Positions 7,986-17,287 of a stretch of DNA of 64,000 nt are shown here, in pieces. A program made the translations under genes and the position numbers. Source of the DNA: Bifidobacterium callitrichos DSM 23973 (lineage in GTDB: Bacteria; Actinomycetota; Actinomycetes; Actinomycetales; Bifidobacteriaceae); NCBI RefSeq assembly GCF_000741175.1, contig NZ_JGYS01000007.1, positions 165,101 to 229,100 on the forward strand. Direction: 5' to 3'. The notes below the pieces were generated by a model. It was not told the DNA's origin. It was given only the letters and a program-made list of their open reading frames with translations, and searched no databases. Position 1 is the first letter of the stretch, and each line of letters opens with the position of its first letter.

Positions 7986-9236
7986 ATGACCGAATTCGCA
8001 GCCTACGAGCCCGGCGAATACGCCAAGGAACACATCCGCATCACGCCGACGAAACTCGCCGACGGACGCGACTTCTTCTATCTCGACGACGATCCGGAGT
8101 ACGTCTCCGGCAAGAAGACCCGCGAGCTCAAGGACCCGCGCGACCTGCCGTACCGTTTCAGCAACCAGCTGAACGCCGCCGGCGAGGAGGTGCCGTACGC
8201 GGCCCCCGAAATGCGCCGCGACCCGCTGACCGGCGACTGGATCCCGATGGCGACCGCCCGCATGAACCGCCCGATCACCGCCGGCCCCGGCGCCACCGCG
8301 AAGGGCAACCCGCTGGCCGCCCGCAAGCCCGGCGACCCGTACCAGGACGGCGAGGTTCCGGACACCGACTACAACGTCGTCGTCTTCGAGAACCGCTTCC
8401 CGTCGATGGTCCGCGTGCCCGGCCGCTCCGAGGACGTCACCTTCGTCGACGGCAACCCGCTGTGGGAGAAGAAGATGGCCGCCGGCCGCTGCGAGGTCAT
8501 CTGCTTCGACCCCGACGAGCACGGCCTGCCGGCCGACCTGCCGGTGTCCCGCCTGCGCACCGTCGTCGAGGCCTGGGCGTTCCGCACCGCCGAGATCTCC
8601 AGGATGGAGGGCATCGAGCAGATCTTCCCGTTCGAGAACCACGGCCAGGAGATCGGCGTCTCCCTCGCCCACCCGCACGGCCAGGTCTACTGCTACCCGT
8701 TCATCGCCCCGAAGATGGAGAAGGAGCTCCAGCACACCGAGGCCTACCATGAGAAGACCGGCGGCAACCTGCTCAAGGACCTGATGAACGCCGAGCTCGA
8801 GGCCAAGGAGCGCGTCGTCCTGCGCAACCACAGCTGGGTCGCCTACGTGCCGGCCGCCGCCCGCTGGCCCCTCGAGGTCCATGTGGCCCCGGTGCGCGAC
8901 GTCCTCACCCTCGACGAGCTCAACGACCAGGAGCGCTGGGACCTCGCCTCGATGTACTCGCACCTGCTCAAGCGCGGCAACGCGTTCTTCGACAAGGGCG
9001 ACGGCAAGGGCATGGACCTGCCGTACATCGCCGCCTGGCACCAGGCCCCGATCCACGACCCGCGCCGCGCGAACTACCGTCTGAACCTCCAGTTCTTCAG
9101 CTTCCGCCGCGCCGCCAACAAGATCAAGTACCTCGCCGGCTCCGAATCCGGCATGGCCGCCTGGATCTCCGACACCACCCCGGAGCTCATCGCCAAGCGC
9201 TTCCACGAGCTGGGCGACATCGACATCGCCGACTGA
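7986..9236 (+). CDS. galT: Galactose-1-phosphate uridylyltransferase
   Basis: 416 residues. Leloir-pathway enzyme exchanging UDP-glucose and galactose-1-phosphate for UDP-galactose and glucose-1-phosphate. The catalytic His-Pro-His triad is visible in VSLAHPHGQVYCYPF (about residue 225), with NVVVFENRFPS in the N-terminal half and a C-terminal HQAPIHDPRRANYRLNLQFFS block, all typical of the histidine-triad GalT family. The start lies 2 bp after the regulator stop; AGGAAAG inside the preceding gene serves as ribosome-binding site. Codon choice is very strongly biased to C-ending codons, as in galK, suggesting high expression. Confidence 0.97.
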   Translation: MTEFAAYEPGEYAKEHIRITPTKLADGRDFFYLDDDPEYVSGKKTRELKDPRDLPYRFSNQLNAAGEEVPYAAPEMRRDPLTGDWIPMATARMNRPITAGPGATAKGNPLAARKPGDPYQDGEVPDTDYNVVVFENRFPSMVRVPGRSEDVTFVDGNPLWEKKMAAGRCEVICFDPDEHGLPADLPVSRLRTVVEAWAFRTAEISRMEGIEQIFPFENHGQEIGVSLAHPHGQVYCYPFIAPKMEKELQHTEAYHEKTGGNLLKDLMNAELEAKERVVLRNHSWVAYVPAAARWPLEVHVAPVRDVLTLDELNDQERWDLASMYSHLLKRGNAFFDKGDGKGMDLPYIAAWHQAPIHDPRRANYRLNLQFFSFRRAANKIKYLAGSESGMAAWISDTTPELIAKRFHELGDIDIAD

Positions 9237-9315
9237 GCGTCCGCCCGGCCGTCACGACTCCGATCGCAATCGCAATCGCAATCAAAAAAAGAAAAGAAAA
9301 CAAGGAAACACACCA

Positions 9316-10566
9316 ATGACCGATGTTGAATTCATTGAGCCGCTTTCCCACGAAGAAGGCGTGTCCAAGGCCACCAAGCTGTTCGTCGACACCTTCGGCA
9401 CCGCGCCCGAGGGCGTGTGGGGCGCGCCGGGCCGCGTCAACCTGATCGGCGAGCACACCGACTACAACGCCGGACTGTGCCTGCCGATCGCCCTGCCGCA
9501 CCGCACGTTCATCGCCCTGAAGCCGCGTGAGGACACCAAGGTGCGCGTCGTCTCCGACGTCGCCCCGGACAAGGTTACCGAGGCCGATCTCGATGGCCTC
9601 AAGGCCCGCGGCGTGGATGGCTGGGCCGCCTACCCGGTGGGCGTCGCCTGGGCTCTGCGCGAGGCCGGCTTCACCAAGGTGAAGGGCTTCGATGCCGCGT
9701 TCACCTCCTGCGTGCCGCTCGGCTCGGGTCTGAGCTCCTCCGCCGCGATGACCTGCTCCACGGCGCTCGCCCTCGACGACGTGTACAACCTCGGCTACGG
9801 CGACTCCGACGCCGGCCGCGTGACCCTCATCAACGCCGCCATCAAGTCCGAGAACGAGATGGCCGGCGCCTCCACCGGCGGCCTCGACCAGAACGCCTCG
9901 ATGCGCTGCACCGCCGGCCACGCGCTGCTGCTCGACTGCCGTCCGGAGCTGACCCCGCTGGAGAACGTCTCCCAGCAGGAGTTCGACCTCGACAAGTACA
10001 ACCTCGAGCTGCTCGTCGTCGACACCCAGGCCCCGCACCAGCTGAACGACGGCCAGTACGCCCAGCGCCGCGCCACTTGCGAGGAGGCCGCCAAGGTCCT
10101 CGGAGTCGCCAACCTGCGCGTCGCCGCCGACGGCATCTCCAAGGCCGACGACCAGTTCCAGGCCTTGAAGGAGACCCTTGACGCCCTGCCCGACGAGACG
10201 ATGAAGAAGCGTGTGCGTCACGTCGTCACCGAGATCGAGCGCGTCCGCTCCTTCGTGCGCGCCTTCGCCAAGGGCGACATCCAGGCCGCGGGACGCCTGT
10301 TCAACGCCTCCCACGACTCCCTCGCCGCCGACTACGAGGTCACCGTGCCCGAGCTCGACATCGCCGTGGACGTGGCCCGCAAGAACGGCGCCTACGGTGC
10401 GCGCATGACCGGCGGCGGCTTCGGCGGCTCCATCATCGCGCTCGTTGACAAGGGTCGCTCCCAGGAGGTTGCCCAGAAGATCGCCGACGAGTTCGAGCGT
10501 CAGGGCTTCCACGCCCCGCGCGCCCTCGCCGCGTACGCCGCGCCGTCCGCCTCTCGCGAGGCGTGA
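9316..10566 (+). CDS. galK: Galactokinase
   Basis: 416 residues, GHMP kinase. ATP-dependent phosphorylation of galactose to galactose-1-phosphate. Signature GRVNLIGEHTDYNAG (galactose binding, about 39-53), the phosphate loop PLGSGLSSSAAM (about 133) and C-terminal GGGFGGSIIAL (about 370) are intact. It is the last gene of the regulator-galT-galK operon, separated from galT by 79 bp that contain an (ATCGCA)-like direct repeat and an A-rich stretch with AAGGAAAC as ribosome-binding site. A strong terminator follows at 10685. Confidence 0.97.
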   Translation: MTDVEFIEPLSHEEGVSKATKLFVDTFGTAPEGVWGAPGRVNLIGEHTDYNAGLCLPIALPHRTFIALKPREDTKVRVVSDVAPDKVTEADLDGLKARGVDGWAAYPVGVAWALREAGFTKVKGFDAAFTSCVPLGSGLSSSAAMTCSTALALDDVYNLGYGDSDAGRVTLINAAIKSENEMAGASTGGLDQNASMRCTAGHALLLDCRPELTPLENVSQQEFDLDKYNLELLVVDTQAPHQLNDGQYAQRRATCEEAAKVLGVANLRVAADGISKADDQFQALKETLDALPDETMKKRVRHVVTEIERVRSFVRAFAKGDIQAAGRLFNASHDSLAADYEVTVPELDIAVDVARKNGAYGARMTGGGFGGSIIALVDKGRSQEVAQKIADEFERQGFHAPRALAAYAAPSASREA

Positions 10567-10684
10567 CGCACGCGGCCCGCGAGGCGTGACGCCCCGCTGA
10601 TCCGCCGTCCGGTCCGTCGCCGCGACACGCGCGGCGGACTTACGAAAAAACCGGAAATGTACTACGGTCGCTTCTCGACTTGAT

Positions 10685-10733
10685 AACCGCATGCCGCTTG
10701 GCGTTTTCCACGCCAGACGGCATGCGGTTTTTC
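10685..10733 (+). terminator. Intrinsic terminator after galK
   Basis: AACCGCATGCCG (10685-10696) and CGGCATGCGGTT (10718-10729) form a perfect 12-bp stem with an inner GGCG/CGCC helix, followed by TTTTTCG. It closes the gal operon. The remaining 170 bp to the next start hold only the leader of the MFS gene. Confidence 0.9.
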
Positions 10734-10905
10734 GTTGTCCGCCGGAACCCGGACGTTAGGGGTTCCCGGTTCCCCGCGATGTTGCCGCCGCCCGTGCGTT
10801 TCGCATGTGTGTTTCGCATGAAACGTGATGCGGGTGTGCGTCAGCCATGCCCGTGGAAGCCGTCCGGCGGCGACAGAGATCCAAGAGACAAGAAGAGGTA
10901 TCCCG

Positions 10906-12453
10906 TTGTCCGATATGACAACCGACCGTAGTGACGCAACCCGCAAACCGCATCTCGACAATCCCTCCTACGAGATCGCCACGCCCGTTCCCGGCGGCGA
11001 ACCCGCATCGCGCTTCGAGCATCCGCACCGCGTGATGCTCGGCCTGTACTTCGCCGTGTTCCTCGGCATGCTCTCCGAAACGTCGATGAACATCGCCATT
11101 CCCGATCTGATGGACGACTTCGGCGTCTCCTCCGGCACCGCCCAGTGGATGGTAGTCGGCTACATGCTCGCCATCGGCGTGGTGCTGCCGTGCGTCGGGT
11201 TCCTGCTCAAGTGGGTGAAGGCCAAGACGCTCGTCATGGCCGCGCTCGTCTGCTTCCTCGCTGGTGCTATCGTGTGCACGATCGCCCCCACGTTCCCCGT
11301 GCTGCTCGCCGGCCGTATCGCTCAGGGCGTGAGCACCGGCGTCGTGCTGCCCACCATGTACGCGGCCATCATGCGCGTGTTCCCGCCCCATCGCATCGGC
11401 GCCGCGAACGGCGTCGCCGGCCTCGTCATCATGTTCGCGCCGGTCATCGGCCCGACCATCGCCGGCGCGCTCATCGGCGCGGTCTCCTGGCGTGCGATCT
11501 TCGCGCTGTTTGCCGTCATCGCCGTCATCGCGCTCGTGTGCACCGCATTGTTCTTCGTCACCCCGATCGAACGCACGCGTCCGGCCGTCGACGTGATCTC
11601 CATCATCGCGTCCGCGCTCGGCTTCGGCGGCCTCGTCGCGGGCGTGAGCCTGGTCGCCGACATGGGCTTCTCGCCCCTCGTCGTCACGCTGCTCGTCGTC
11701 GGCGTCGTCGTGCTCGCGTTCTACGCGTACCGCCAGCTGCACATCGCGGCGCCGCTGCTCGACCTGCGCGCGCTCGGCGTCGCCGCGTTCCGCACGCCGG
11801 CGATCATGGTGAGCTGCTCGTTCGCCTGCACGCTCGCGTTCATGTACCTGGTGCCGCAGGAGCTGCAGCGCGGCCTCGGACTGAGCTCCACCGTCGCCGG
11901 TCTGCTCATGCTGCCCGGCGGAGTCGTCAACGCCGTATGCACGCTGATGGCCGGCCGTCTGTTCGACCGTCACGGTGCGAAGCGACTCGTGTGGATCGGC
12001 GCGGCGATGACCGTGGTCGGCGGTGTGCTGTTCTACGCGATCGGCGTCGGTTCGTCGATCGTGCTGTTCCTCGCCGCGCACATCATCGTGATGGTGGGCA
12101 TCCCGTTCATCCAGCAGTCCACGCAGTCCGCCGCGCTGAAGGCGCTTCCGGGCCGCATGGCGGCGGACGGCAGCACGATCCTCAACACGATGCAGCAGGT
12201 GTTCGGCGCGATCTCCACCGCAATCGCGACCTGTCTGCTCGGCCTCGGTCAGACGCACTATATGGCGACCGGCGGCACGGATACCGAGTGGGGGTTCGTG
12301 ACCGGATCGCGCTATGGCTACCTGTTCGGACTGGCGCTGATCGTCTGCGTGTTCGCGTGCTCGTTCATGCTGCGTGAGCGTGCGCATGAGCCGGAGCTCA
12401 CTGAGGTGGACGTCGATGGCGTCGCGCGCAAGGACAAGGTCGTCGCGGCATGA
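10906..12453 (+). CDS. MFS multidrug-type exporter (DHA2/EmrB-like)
   Basis: About 515 residues with some fourteen hydrophobic segments. Motif A-like and antiporter motif C regions are recognisable (AQWMVVGYMLAIGVVLPCVG, GLVIMFAPVIGPTIAGALIG, the latter the GPxIGG-like motif C of drug/H+ antiporters). It probably exports a hydrophobic or amphipathic compound across the cytoplasmic membrane; the substrate is unknown. Start is probably TTG 10906, with AGAAGAGG 7 nt upstream; ATG 10915 is the alternative. The longer frame back to 10825 overlaps the leader and lacks a ribosome-binding site. Flanked by terminators on both sides, so it is monocistronic. Confidence 0.88.
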   Translation: MSDMTTDRSDATRKPHLDNPSYEIATPVPGGEPASRFEHPHRVMLGLYFAVFLGMLSETSMNIAIPDLMDDFGVSSGTAQWMVVGYMLAIGVVLPCVGFLLKWVKAKTLVMAALVCFLAGAIVCTIAPTFPVLLAGRIAQGVSTGVVLPTMYAAIMRVFPPHRIGAANGVAGLVIMFAPVIGPTIAGALIGAVSWRAIFALFAVIAVIALVCTALFFVTPIERTRPAVDVISIIASALGFGGLVAGVSLVADMGFSPLVVTLLVVGVVVLAFYAYRQLHIAAPLLDLRALGVAAFRTPAIMVSCSFACTLAFMYLVPQELQRGLGLSSTVAGLLMLPGGVVNAVCTLMAGRLFDRHGAKRLVWIGAAMTVVGGVLFYAIGVGSSIVLFLAAHIIVMVGIPFIQQSTQSAALKALPGRMAADGSTILNTMQQVFGAISTAIATCLLGLGQTHYMATGGTDTEWGFVTGSRYGYLFGLALIVCVFACSFMLRERAHEPELTEVDVDGVARKDKVVAA

Positions 12454-12545
12454 TCGTCGTTCCTCGTCCGTGACGGCACGTTGACGGTATCGACGTGAAC
12501 CACCGCCCCGCCGACGCTCCGACTGAGACGGAGCGGGCGGGGGAT

Positions 12546-12582
12546 ACGGGTGTCTTCCTATACTTGGAAGACACCCGTTTTT
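12546..12582 (+). terminator. Intrinsic terminator after the MFS exporter
   Basis: ACGGGTGTCTTCC (12546-12558), loop TATACTT, GGAAGACACCCGT (12566-12578), then TTTTGTTTT: a perfect 13-bp stem with T-tract. It lies only 22 nt before the ACT-domain gene, so that gene's promoter must overlap it or transcription must read through. Confidence 0.92.
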
Positions 12583-12603
12583 GTTTTCGATTTCAGGAGC
12601 GCC

Positions 12604-12876
12604 ATGAACAAGGCAATCATCACCGTCGTCGGCCAGGACACCGTCGGCATCATCGCACGAGTCTGCACCTACCTGTCGAATCACCACGTCAACGTGCTCG
12701 ACATCTCGCAGACCATCATCGACGGATTCTTCAACATGATGATGATCGTCGACTACTCGAACTCGGACAAGGAGTTCAGCGCCATGGTCGGCAACCTCGA
12801 GGACCTCGGCGACGACATCGGCGTGCGCATCCGCTGCCAGCGCGAGGAGATCTTCACCAAGATGCATCGCATTTGA
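12604..12876 (+). CDS. ACT-domain protein (UPF0237 family)
   Basis: 90 residues forming a single ACT domain ([20 protein letters not shown]...), a ligand-binding regulatory fold. AGGAG 4-8 nt upstream of ATG 12604 sets the start. It is followed 26 bp later by a DUF711 protein; this ACT/DUF711 pairing is widely conserved in bacteria, suggesting a shared function in amino-acid or cofactor sensing, but the biochemical role is not known to me. The protein is complete and of normal length. Confidence 0.9.
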   Translation: MNKAIITVVGQDTVGIIARVCTYLSNHHVNVLDISQTIIDGFFNMMMIVDYSNSDKEFSAMVGNLEDLGDDIGVRIRCQREEIFTKMHRI

Positions 12877-12902
12877 TCGACGGCCTCGAAAGGAACAACA
12901 CC

Positions 12903-14267
12903 ATGCTGAATATCATGGAGGTCCACGAGACCAACCAGATGATCGAGCAGGAGAAGCTCGACGTGCGCACCATCACGATGGGCATCTCGCTGCTCGACTG
13001 CGCGAGCGAGTCCGTCGACGAGACCTGCGACAACATCTACCGCAAGATCACCACGTACGCGAAGGACCTCGTCTCCACCGGCGAGGACATCGAACGCGAC
13101 TACGGCATTCCGATCGTCAACAAGCGCATCACCGTCACCCCGATCTCATTGGTCGGCGCCAGCTGCTGCAAGACCACCGAGGACTTCGTCAAGATCGCGC
13201 ACGCGCTCGACAGTGCCGCGAAGGAGGTCGGCGTCAACCTGATCGGCGGCTACTCCGCGCTCGTCTCCAAGGCCATGACCCCGGCCGAGGAGCTGCTCAT
13301 CCGTTCGCTGCCGCAGGCCCTGAGCGAGACCGAGGTCGTCTGCTCGTCGGTCAACGTCGGCTCGACGAAGACCGGCATCGACATGAACGCGGTCGAGCTG
13401 CTCGGCCACATCATCAAGGACATCGCGCACCGTACGGCCGACAACGACTCCTACGGCTGCGTGAAGTTCGTGGCGTTCTGCAACGTGCCCGACGACAACC
13501 CGTTCATGGCCGGCGGCTTCCACGGCGTCACCGAGGGCGATGCGGTCATCAACGTCGGCGTCTCCGGCCCGGGCGTCGTCTCCCGTGCGCTCGACGCCGC
13601 CAAGGGCAGGGACTTCGAGTTCCTGTGCGAGACGATCAAGCGCACCGCGTTCAAGATCACTCGCGTCGGCCAATTGGTCGCGCAGGAGGCGTCGCGTCGA
13701 CTCGGCGTGCCGTTCGGCATCATCGACCTGTCGCTCGCGCCCACCCCGGCCGTCGGCGATTCGGTCGGCGAGGTATTGGAGAAGATCGGCCTCGAGCAGG
13801 TCGGCGCGCCCGGCACCACCGCGGCCCTCGCGATGCTCAACGATCAGGTCAAGAAGGGCGGCATCATGGCGTCGTCCTACGTCGGCGGCCTGTCCGGCGC
13901 GTTCATCCCGGTCTCCGAGGACAAGAACATGATCGATGCGGCGGCCTCCGGATGCCTGACGATCGAGAAGCTCGAGGCGATGACCTGCGTGTGCTCGGTC
14001 GGCCTCGACATGATCGCGATCCCCGGCGACACCACGGCTGCCACGATCTCCGGCCTCATCGCCGATGAGGCGGCCATCGGCATGGTCAACCAGAAGACCA
14101 CCGCCGTGCGCGTCATCCCGGTCGAAGGCAAGGGTGTGGGCGAGATGGCGAACTTCGGCGGACTCATGGGCTACGCGCCGATCATCCCCGTCAACCAGAC
14201 GTCGTGTGAGGCGTTCGTCATCCGCGGCGGCCGCATCCCCGCCCCGATCCACAGTTTCAAGAATTGA
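12903..14267 (+). CDS. DUF711/UPF0210 family protein
   Basis: 454 residues, the usual size for this conserved family of unknown biochemical function. Family-typical blocks include [12 protein letters not shown] near the N-terminus, GFSALV-like [15 protein letters not shown], the long conserved [13 protein letters not shown] and [22 protein letters not shown], and a C-terminal [25 protein letters not shown]. Start ATG 12903 has AAAGGA 8-13 nt upstream. It forms an operon with the ACT-domain gene. The frame extends upstream to 12495 through that gene, but this is an artefact. Confidence 0.9.
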   Translation: MLNIMEVHETNQMIEQEKLDVRTITMGISLLDCASESVDETCDNIYRKITTYAKDLVSTGEDIERDYGIPIVNKRITVTPISLVGASCCKTTEDFVKIAHALDSAAKEVGVNLIGGYSALVSKAMTPAEELLIRSLPQALSETEVVCSSVNVGSTKTGIDMNAVELLGHIIKDIAHRTADNDSYGCVKFVAFCNVPDDNPFMAGGFHGVTEGDAVINVGVSGPGVVSRALDAAKGRDFEFLCETIKRTAFKITRVGQLVAQEASRRLGVPFGIIDLSLAPTPAVGDSVGEVLEKIGLEQVGAPGTTAALAMLNDQVKKGGIMASSYVGGLSGAFIPVSEDKNMIDAAASGCLTIEKLEAMTCVCSVGLDMIAIPGDTTAATISGLIADEAAIGMVNQKTTAVRVIPVEGKGVGEMANFGGLMGYAPIIPVNQTSCEAFVIRGGRIPAPIHSFKN

Positions 14268-14313
14268 TTCGGCTGATTCGGTGGCGCGGCTGGCCCGCTA
14301 ACCCTCGATCTGT

Positions 14314-14608
14314 CTGCCAGTCAACGTGATTATTGGTTGTTTTTTCCGTTGACTGGCAGCATATCGTGCCACTCAACGCGATTTCCTCGAAATATCGCGT
14401 TGACTGGCAGCGCATGCATCTCAATGGCTCTCATCTCGCAAGACGGATCGTTGGAAAACCGCCATTTATGCGCTTGTTCATGTCGCATATAACCGTGGAA
14501 AGCCCGATGCTTCTGCCAGTCAACGCAGAAAACCACCAAAATCGCGTTGAATGGCACGAAATGCTGCCAGTCAACGGAAAAACCATCGACAATCGCGTTG
14601 ACTGGCAG
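14314..14608. repeat. Hairpin array locus A (2 + core + 2)
   Basis: Four hairpins with arms CTGCCAGTCAACG/CGTTGACTGGCAG: 14314-14359, 14366-14410, 14513-14557 and 14564-14608. Neighbours are 51-52 nt apart start to start. The 102-nt centre holds TCGTTGGAAAACCGCCATTT (14448-14467), shared with four other loci in this window. Arms of hairpins 2 and 3 carry single-base differences (TGCCACTC, TTGAATGGCA). It fills the 462-bp gap between the DUF711 gene and trmL; nothing else is seen there. Confidence 0.85.
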
Positions 14609-14729
14609 TGCATGACCGTCCAGACGACGATTCGTCCTTAGTCAAATGGACGCGAGACCTCGGAAGGCCGTGTGGGCAGAGCATGTCCTATGCTCGATTG
14701 TCGTCCGTGACGGTGGAACGGATAACAGG

Positions 14730-15434
14730 ATGAATCAGACGGTGGGAAACAGGACCATGAGCGAGAACAACGAGAACCAGACCATGCCCGGGGAGGGCGA
14801 GACTTCCTCCAACCCGGAGGACAAGGTCGAGAAGATGTTCGAATACGGTTATCGTAAGTCGAACTACGGGCCGGACGAACTGGTGACCGACGCGCACGGC
14901 AACCCGATCTCGGTGGTCGACGCGATGCTCTCCGCCGAGAAGGCCGCCGAGACGGAGACCGTCACCCCGCACCTGTGCTACTACAGCCCGCGCATCCCCG
15001 GCAACACCGGTTCGGCGATCCGCCTGTGCGCGGTCACCGGCACGATCCTGCATCTGGTCGAGCCGCTCGGCTTCAACCTGCGCGATACCAAACTGCGCCG
15101 CGCCGGCCTCGATTACCACGACATGGCGCACGTCGTACTGCACCCGAACTTCGAGAACCTCGTCGAGTCGATGCCGAACTCGCGCATCATCGCGTTCACC
15201 GCGCACGCCACGAAGCTGTACACGGAGATCGACTACCGTCCGACCGACATCCTCCTGTTCGGCCCCGAGCCGGGCAACATCCCCGACCCGATGGACATCA
15301 TGGCCGGACCGCATGTGGCCGAACAGGTGAGGCTTCCGATGCGCCCGAGCCTGCGCAGCCTCAACCTCACCAACTGCGCGTCGATCGCGATCTACGAGGC
15401 GTGGCGCCAGTTGAACTTCGCCGGCGGCAGATGA
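14730..15434 (+). CDS. trmL: SPOUT tRNA (cytidine/uridine-2'-O)-methyltransferase, TrmL-like
   Basis: 234 residues from ATG 14730 (225 from ATG 14757). The C-terminal ~160 residues are a SPOUT/TrmH-fold methyltransferase: YSPRIPGNTGSAIRLC (near residue 90), LRRAGLDYHD, LFGPEPGNIP and RSLNLTNCASIAIYEAWRQLNF, the last two forming the knotted SAM-binding site. The motif set matches TrmL, which methylates the wobble ribose of tRNA-Leu. The N-terminal ~65 residues are an extra, acidic and poorly ordered segment not present in short TrmL proteins. Its 3' end overlaps the convergent glycosyltransferase gene by 43 bp. Confidence 0.85.
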   Translation: MNQTVGNRTMSENNENQTMPGEGETSSNPEDKVEKMFEYGYRKSNYGPDELVTDAHGNPISVVDAMLSAEKAAETETVTPHLCYYSPRIPGNTGSAIRLCAVTGTILHLVEPLGFNLRDTKLRRAGLDYHDMAHVVLHPNFENLVESMPNSRIIAFTAHATKLYTEIDYRPTDILLFGPEPGNIPDPMDIMAGPHVAEQVRLPMRPSLRSLNLTNCASIAIYEAWRQLNFAGGR

Positions 15435-17257
15435 GTCGGGAACTCCCGATACTCCCGATAGGTGATGGCCGCGTTCGCATCGTGCTTCACGATGCCGGTT
15501 CGCGTCCACTTATCCGAGTCGAGCAACCGGTCGTAGTCGCGCGTCGTCGACCATGACAGCAGCGTGAACCCTGTCGCGTCGAGGTCGTCAAGAGACCGCA
15601 GTTGCGCGGCCGACCCATGTAGGGGCGCGTATCCGCCGCGCGCCGGCACGTCGTCGGCGTCGAGGAAACGGTAGGCCGGGCAGTCGCGGTAGTACCAGTA
15701 CGCGTCGATGTACGTGTATTCGTCCTGCGCGACCACCGGATGTGTCTCGGAACATTCGACCTGACGGCTCAGGGCGGCCGATCCGGGCGTGTCATCGCGA
15801 TCGAAACTGTGATTGCCCCGCACCCCGAACACGATGGCGCCGGCGAGGATCGTGACCAGCGTCACTACGTAGGCGATTCCGGTGAGGTGTCGGAAGACTG
15901 TGGTTCGGCGGAGTACGGCTATGCCCGGCGATGGTGCCGGCGATGCCCGGCCCTCGGTGAGGGGCATGGCGAACGATACGCCCAGCGTCGTGTAGAGGAA
16001 CGGCGCGACTACGCTCAGATAGCGCACCGAGAACATGCCGTATCCGCCGTTCGCCGTCTCCTGGATCGCCGACCAGAGTATGAGCAACGTTGTCGGTACG
16101 ACGAACAGCATGACGATCAACGTCATCGCCGACATGCGATCCATGTCGCTTGTCTGATCCTCTCGATTCTTGTGATTCATCCCGTTTTCCGCATCCGTCC
16201 ATCGCGGTGTGCACATACATGCCGTGTACGCCGCGACCAGCGATCCGGCGGCCGCCAGCACGATCGCCCCGACCATCAATGACGCCGGCGCGGGAATCTC
16301 GTCCTCGGTCATGCCGAGCAGCATCACGTCGAGCGCGTTCGCCACGCCGGACATGTTCATCCTGCGCGTCACCGGCGGCAGTACGGAGGAGGAACCGCGG
16401 ACCTGTCCGATCGCGGCCGGCATCCAAGGCAGGAACAGCAGGATCGACGCGACGTAGGCGAGCATCCAACGCCATCCATGCCATGTGCCATCGGCTCGGG
16501 TCCCTCCCGATTCGTCCCGTCGCACCGCCTTCACCGAGCGGATGGCCAGCCAGACCGCGTGCGTGAACCAGACGAAGGCGGTCAGATACAGGGTCAGCAT
16601 GCCCAACGCGACGATCACCGCGTACGCCGCCCACCAACCGAGGACCGCGGACGGGCTTCGCGATTCGGTCCGTGGTGCGGCCGGTCCCGGTCGCGTCTGG
16701 CCGGTATGGCGAACCACGGTGATGCCCGCGGCGTGCACGAGCGCATAGGTGCCGAGCGTGGCGAGCAGCATCGCCATCGAGTACATGCGCAGCTCGTAGC
16801 CGTAGCGCAGCATGAACCCGCCGCACAGCAACAACGGCATGCACAGGCACGCGACGCGCTCGCCGAACAGGTCGCGCAGCATGACGAGCAGTGTCAGCAC
16901 GGCGGCCCCGAGCAGCAGACAATTGAACGTACGCAGCATGTCGATGTTCCCCTGCGCCAGCGGCATCCACGACTTGAGCATCAGGTAGTAGAGCGGCGGA
17001 TGGGCGTCCACGGCGGTCAGCCTGATGAGTTCCGGCACCGGCTTCGAGGCGAGGATCAGCGAATACTGTTCGTCGAACCACAGGGATCGTCCGCGTCCCA
17101 TCAGCGCGCTGGCCGTCGTGACGGCGGCGGCGCAGCACAACGCCGACACGGGGAATGGGATGGGAAGGATGGGACGTGGGTGCGGGCGCATCCGGTTCGG
17201 GACGGGGGAGGTGGCGTCTGCGTGGAATCGGCATGCGGAGGGGCGTGGGCGTGACAT
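15392..17257 (-). CDS. Polytopic membrane glycosyltransferase (GT39/PMT-like)
   Basis: 621 residues. The first luminal/extracytoplasmic loop carries LWFDEQYSLIL and DAHPPLYYLMLKSWMP, characteristic of GT-C glycosyltransferases that use polyprenyl-phosphate sugars; roughly a dozen hydrophobic segments follow, with a C-terminal extracytoplasmic domain of ~120 residues rich in charged and aromatic residues. It probably glycosylates a cell-wall polymer or protein. Start ATG 17257 has AGGAAA upstream. It follows a GtrB/DPM-like GT2 gene by 30 bp, so the two likely form a pathway: the GT2 charges the lipid, this enzyme transfers the sugar. Its 3' end overlaps trmL. Confidence 0.8.
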   Translation of the reverse strand: MSRPRPSACRFHADATSPVPNRMRPHPRPILPIPFPVSALCCAAAVTTASALMGRGRSLWFDEQYSLILASKPVPELIRLTAVDAHPPLYYLMLKSWMPLAQGNIDMLRTFNCLLLGAAVLTLLVMLRDLFGERVACLCMPLLLCGGFMLRYGYELRMYSMAMLLATLGTYALVHAAGITVVRHTGQTRPGPAAPRTESRSPSAVLGWWAAYAVIVALGMLTLYLTAFVWFTHAVWLAIRSVKAVRRDESGGTRADGTWHGWRWMLAYVASILLFLPWMPAAIGQVRGSSSVLPPVTRRMNMSGVANALDVMLLGMTEDEIPAPASLMVGAIVLAAAGSLVAAYTACMCTPRWTDAENGMNHKNREDQTSDMDRMSAMTLIVMLFVVPTTLLILWSAIQETANGGYGMFSVRYLSVVAPFLYTTLGVSFAMPLTEGRASPAPSPGIAVLRRTTVFRHLTGIAYVVTLVTILAGAIVFGVRGNHSFDRDDTPGSAALSRQVECSETHPVVAQDEYTYIDAYWYYRDCPAYRFLDADDVPARGGYAPLHGSAAQLRSLDDLDATGFTLLSWSTTRDYDRLLDSDKWTRTGIVKHDANAAITYREYREFPTHLPPAKFNWRHAS

Positions 17258-17287
17258 GGCTGGGTTTCCTGTGACGATTGCCGGCGC

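Noticed and set aside
12495..12903. Extended 590-residue DUF711 protein including the ACT gene region
   Set aside because: The ACT gene in another frame has its own ribosome-binding site and conserved sequence, and the DUF711 start at 12903 has one too.
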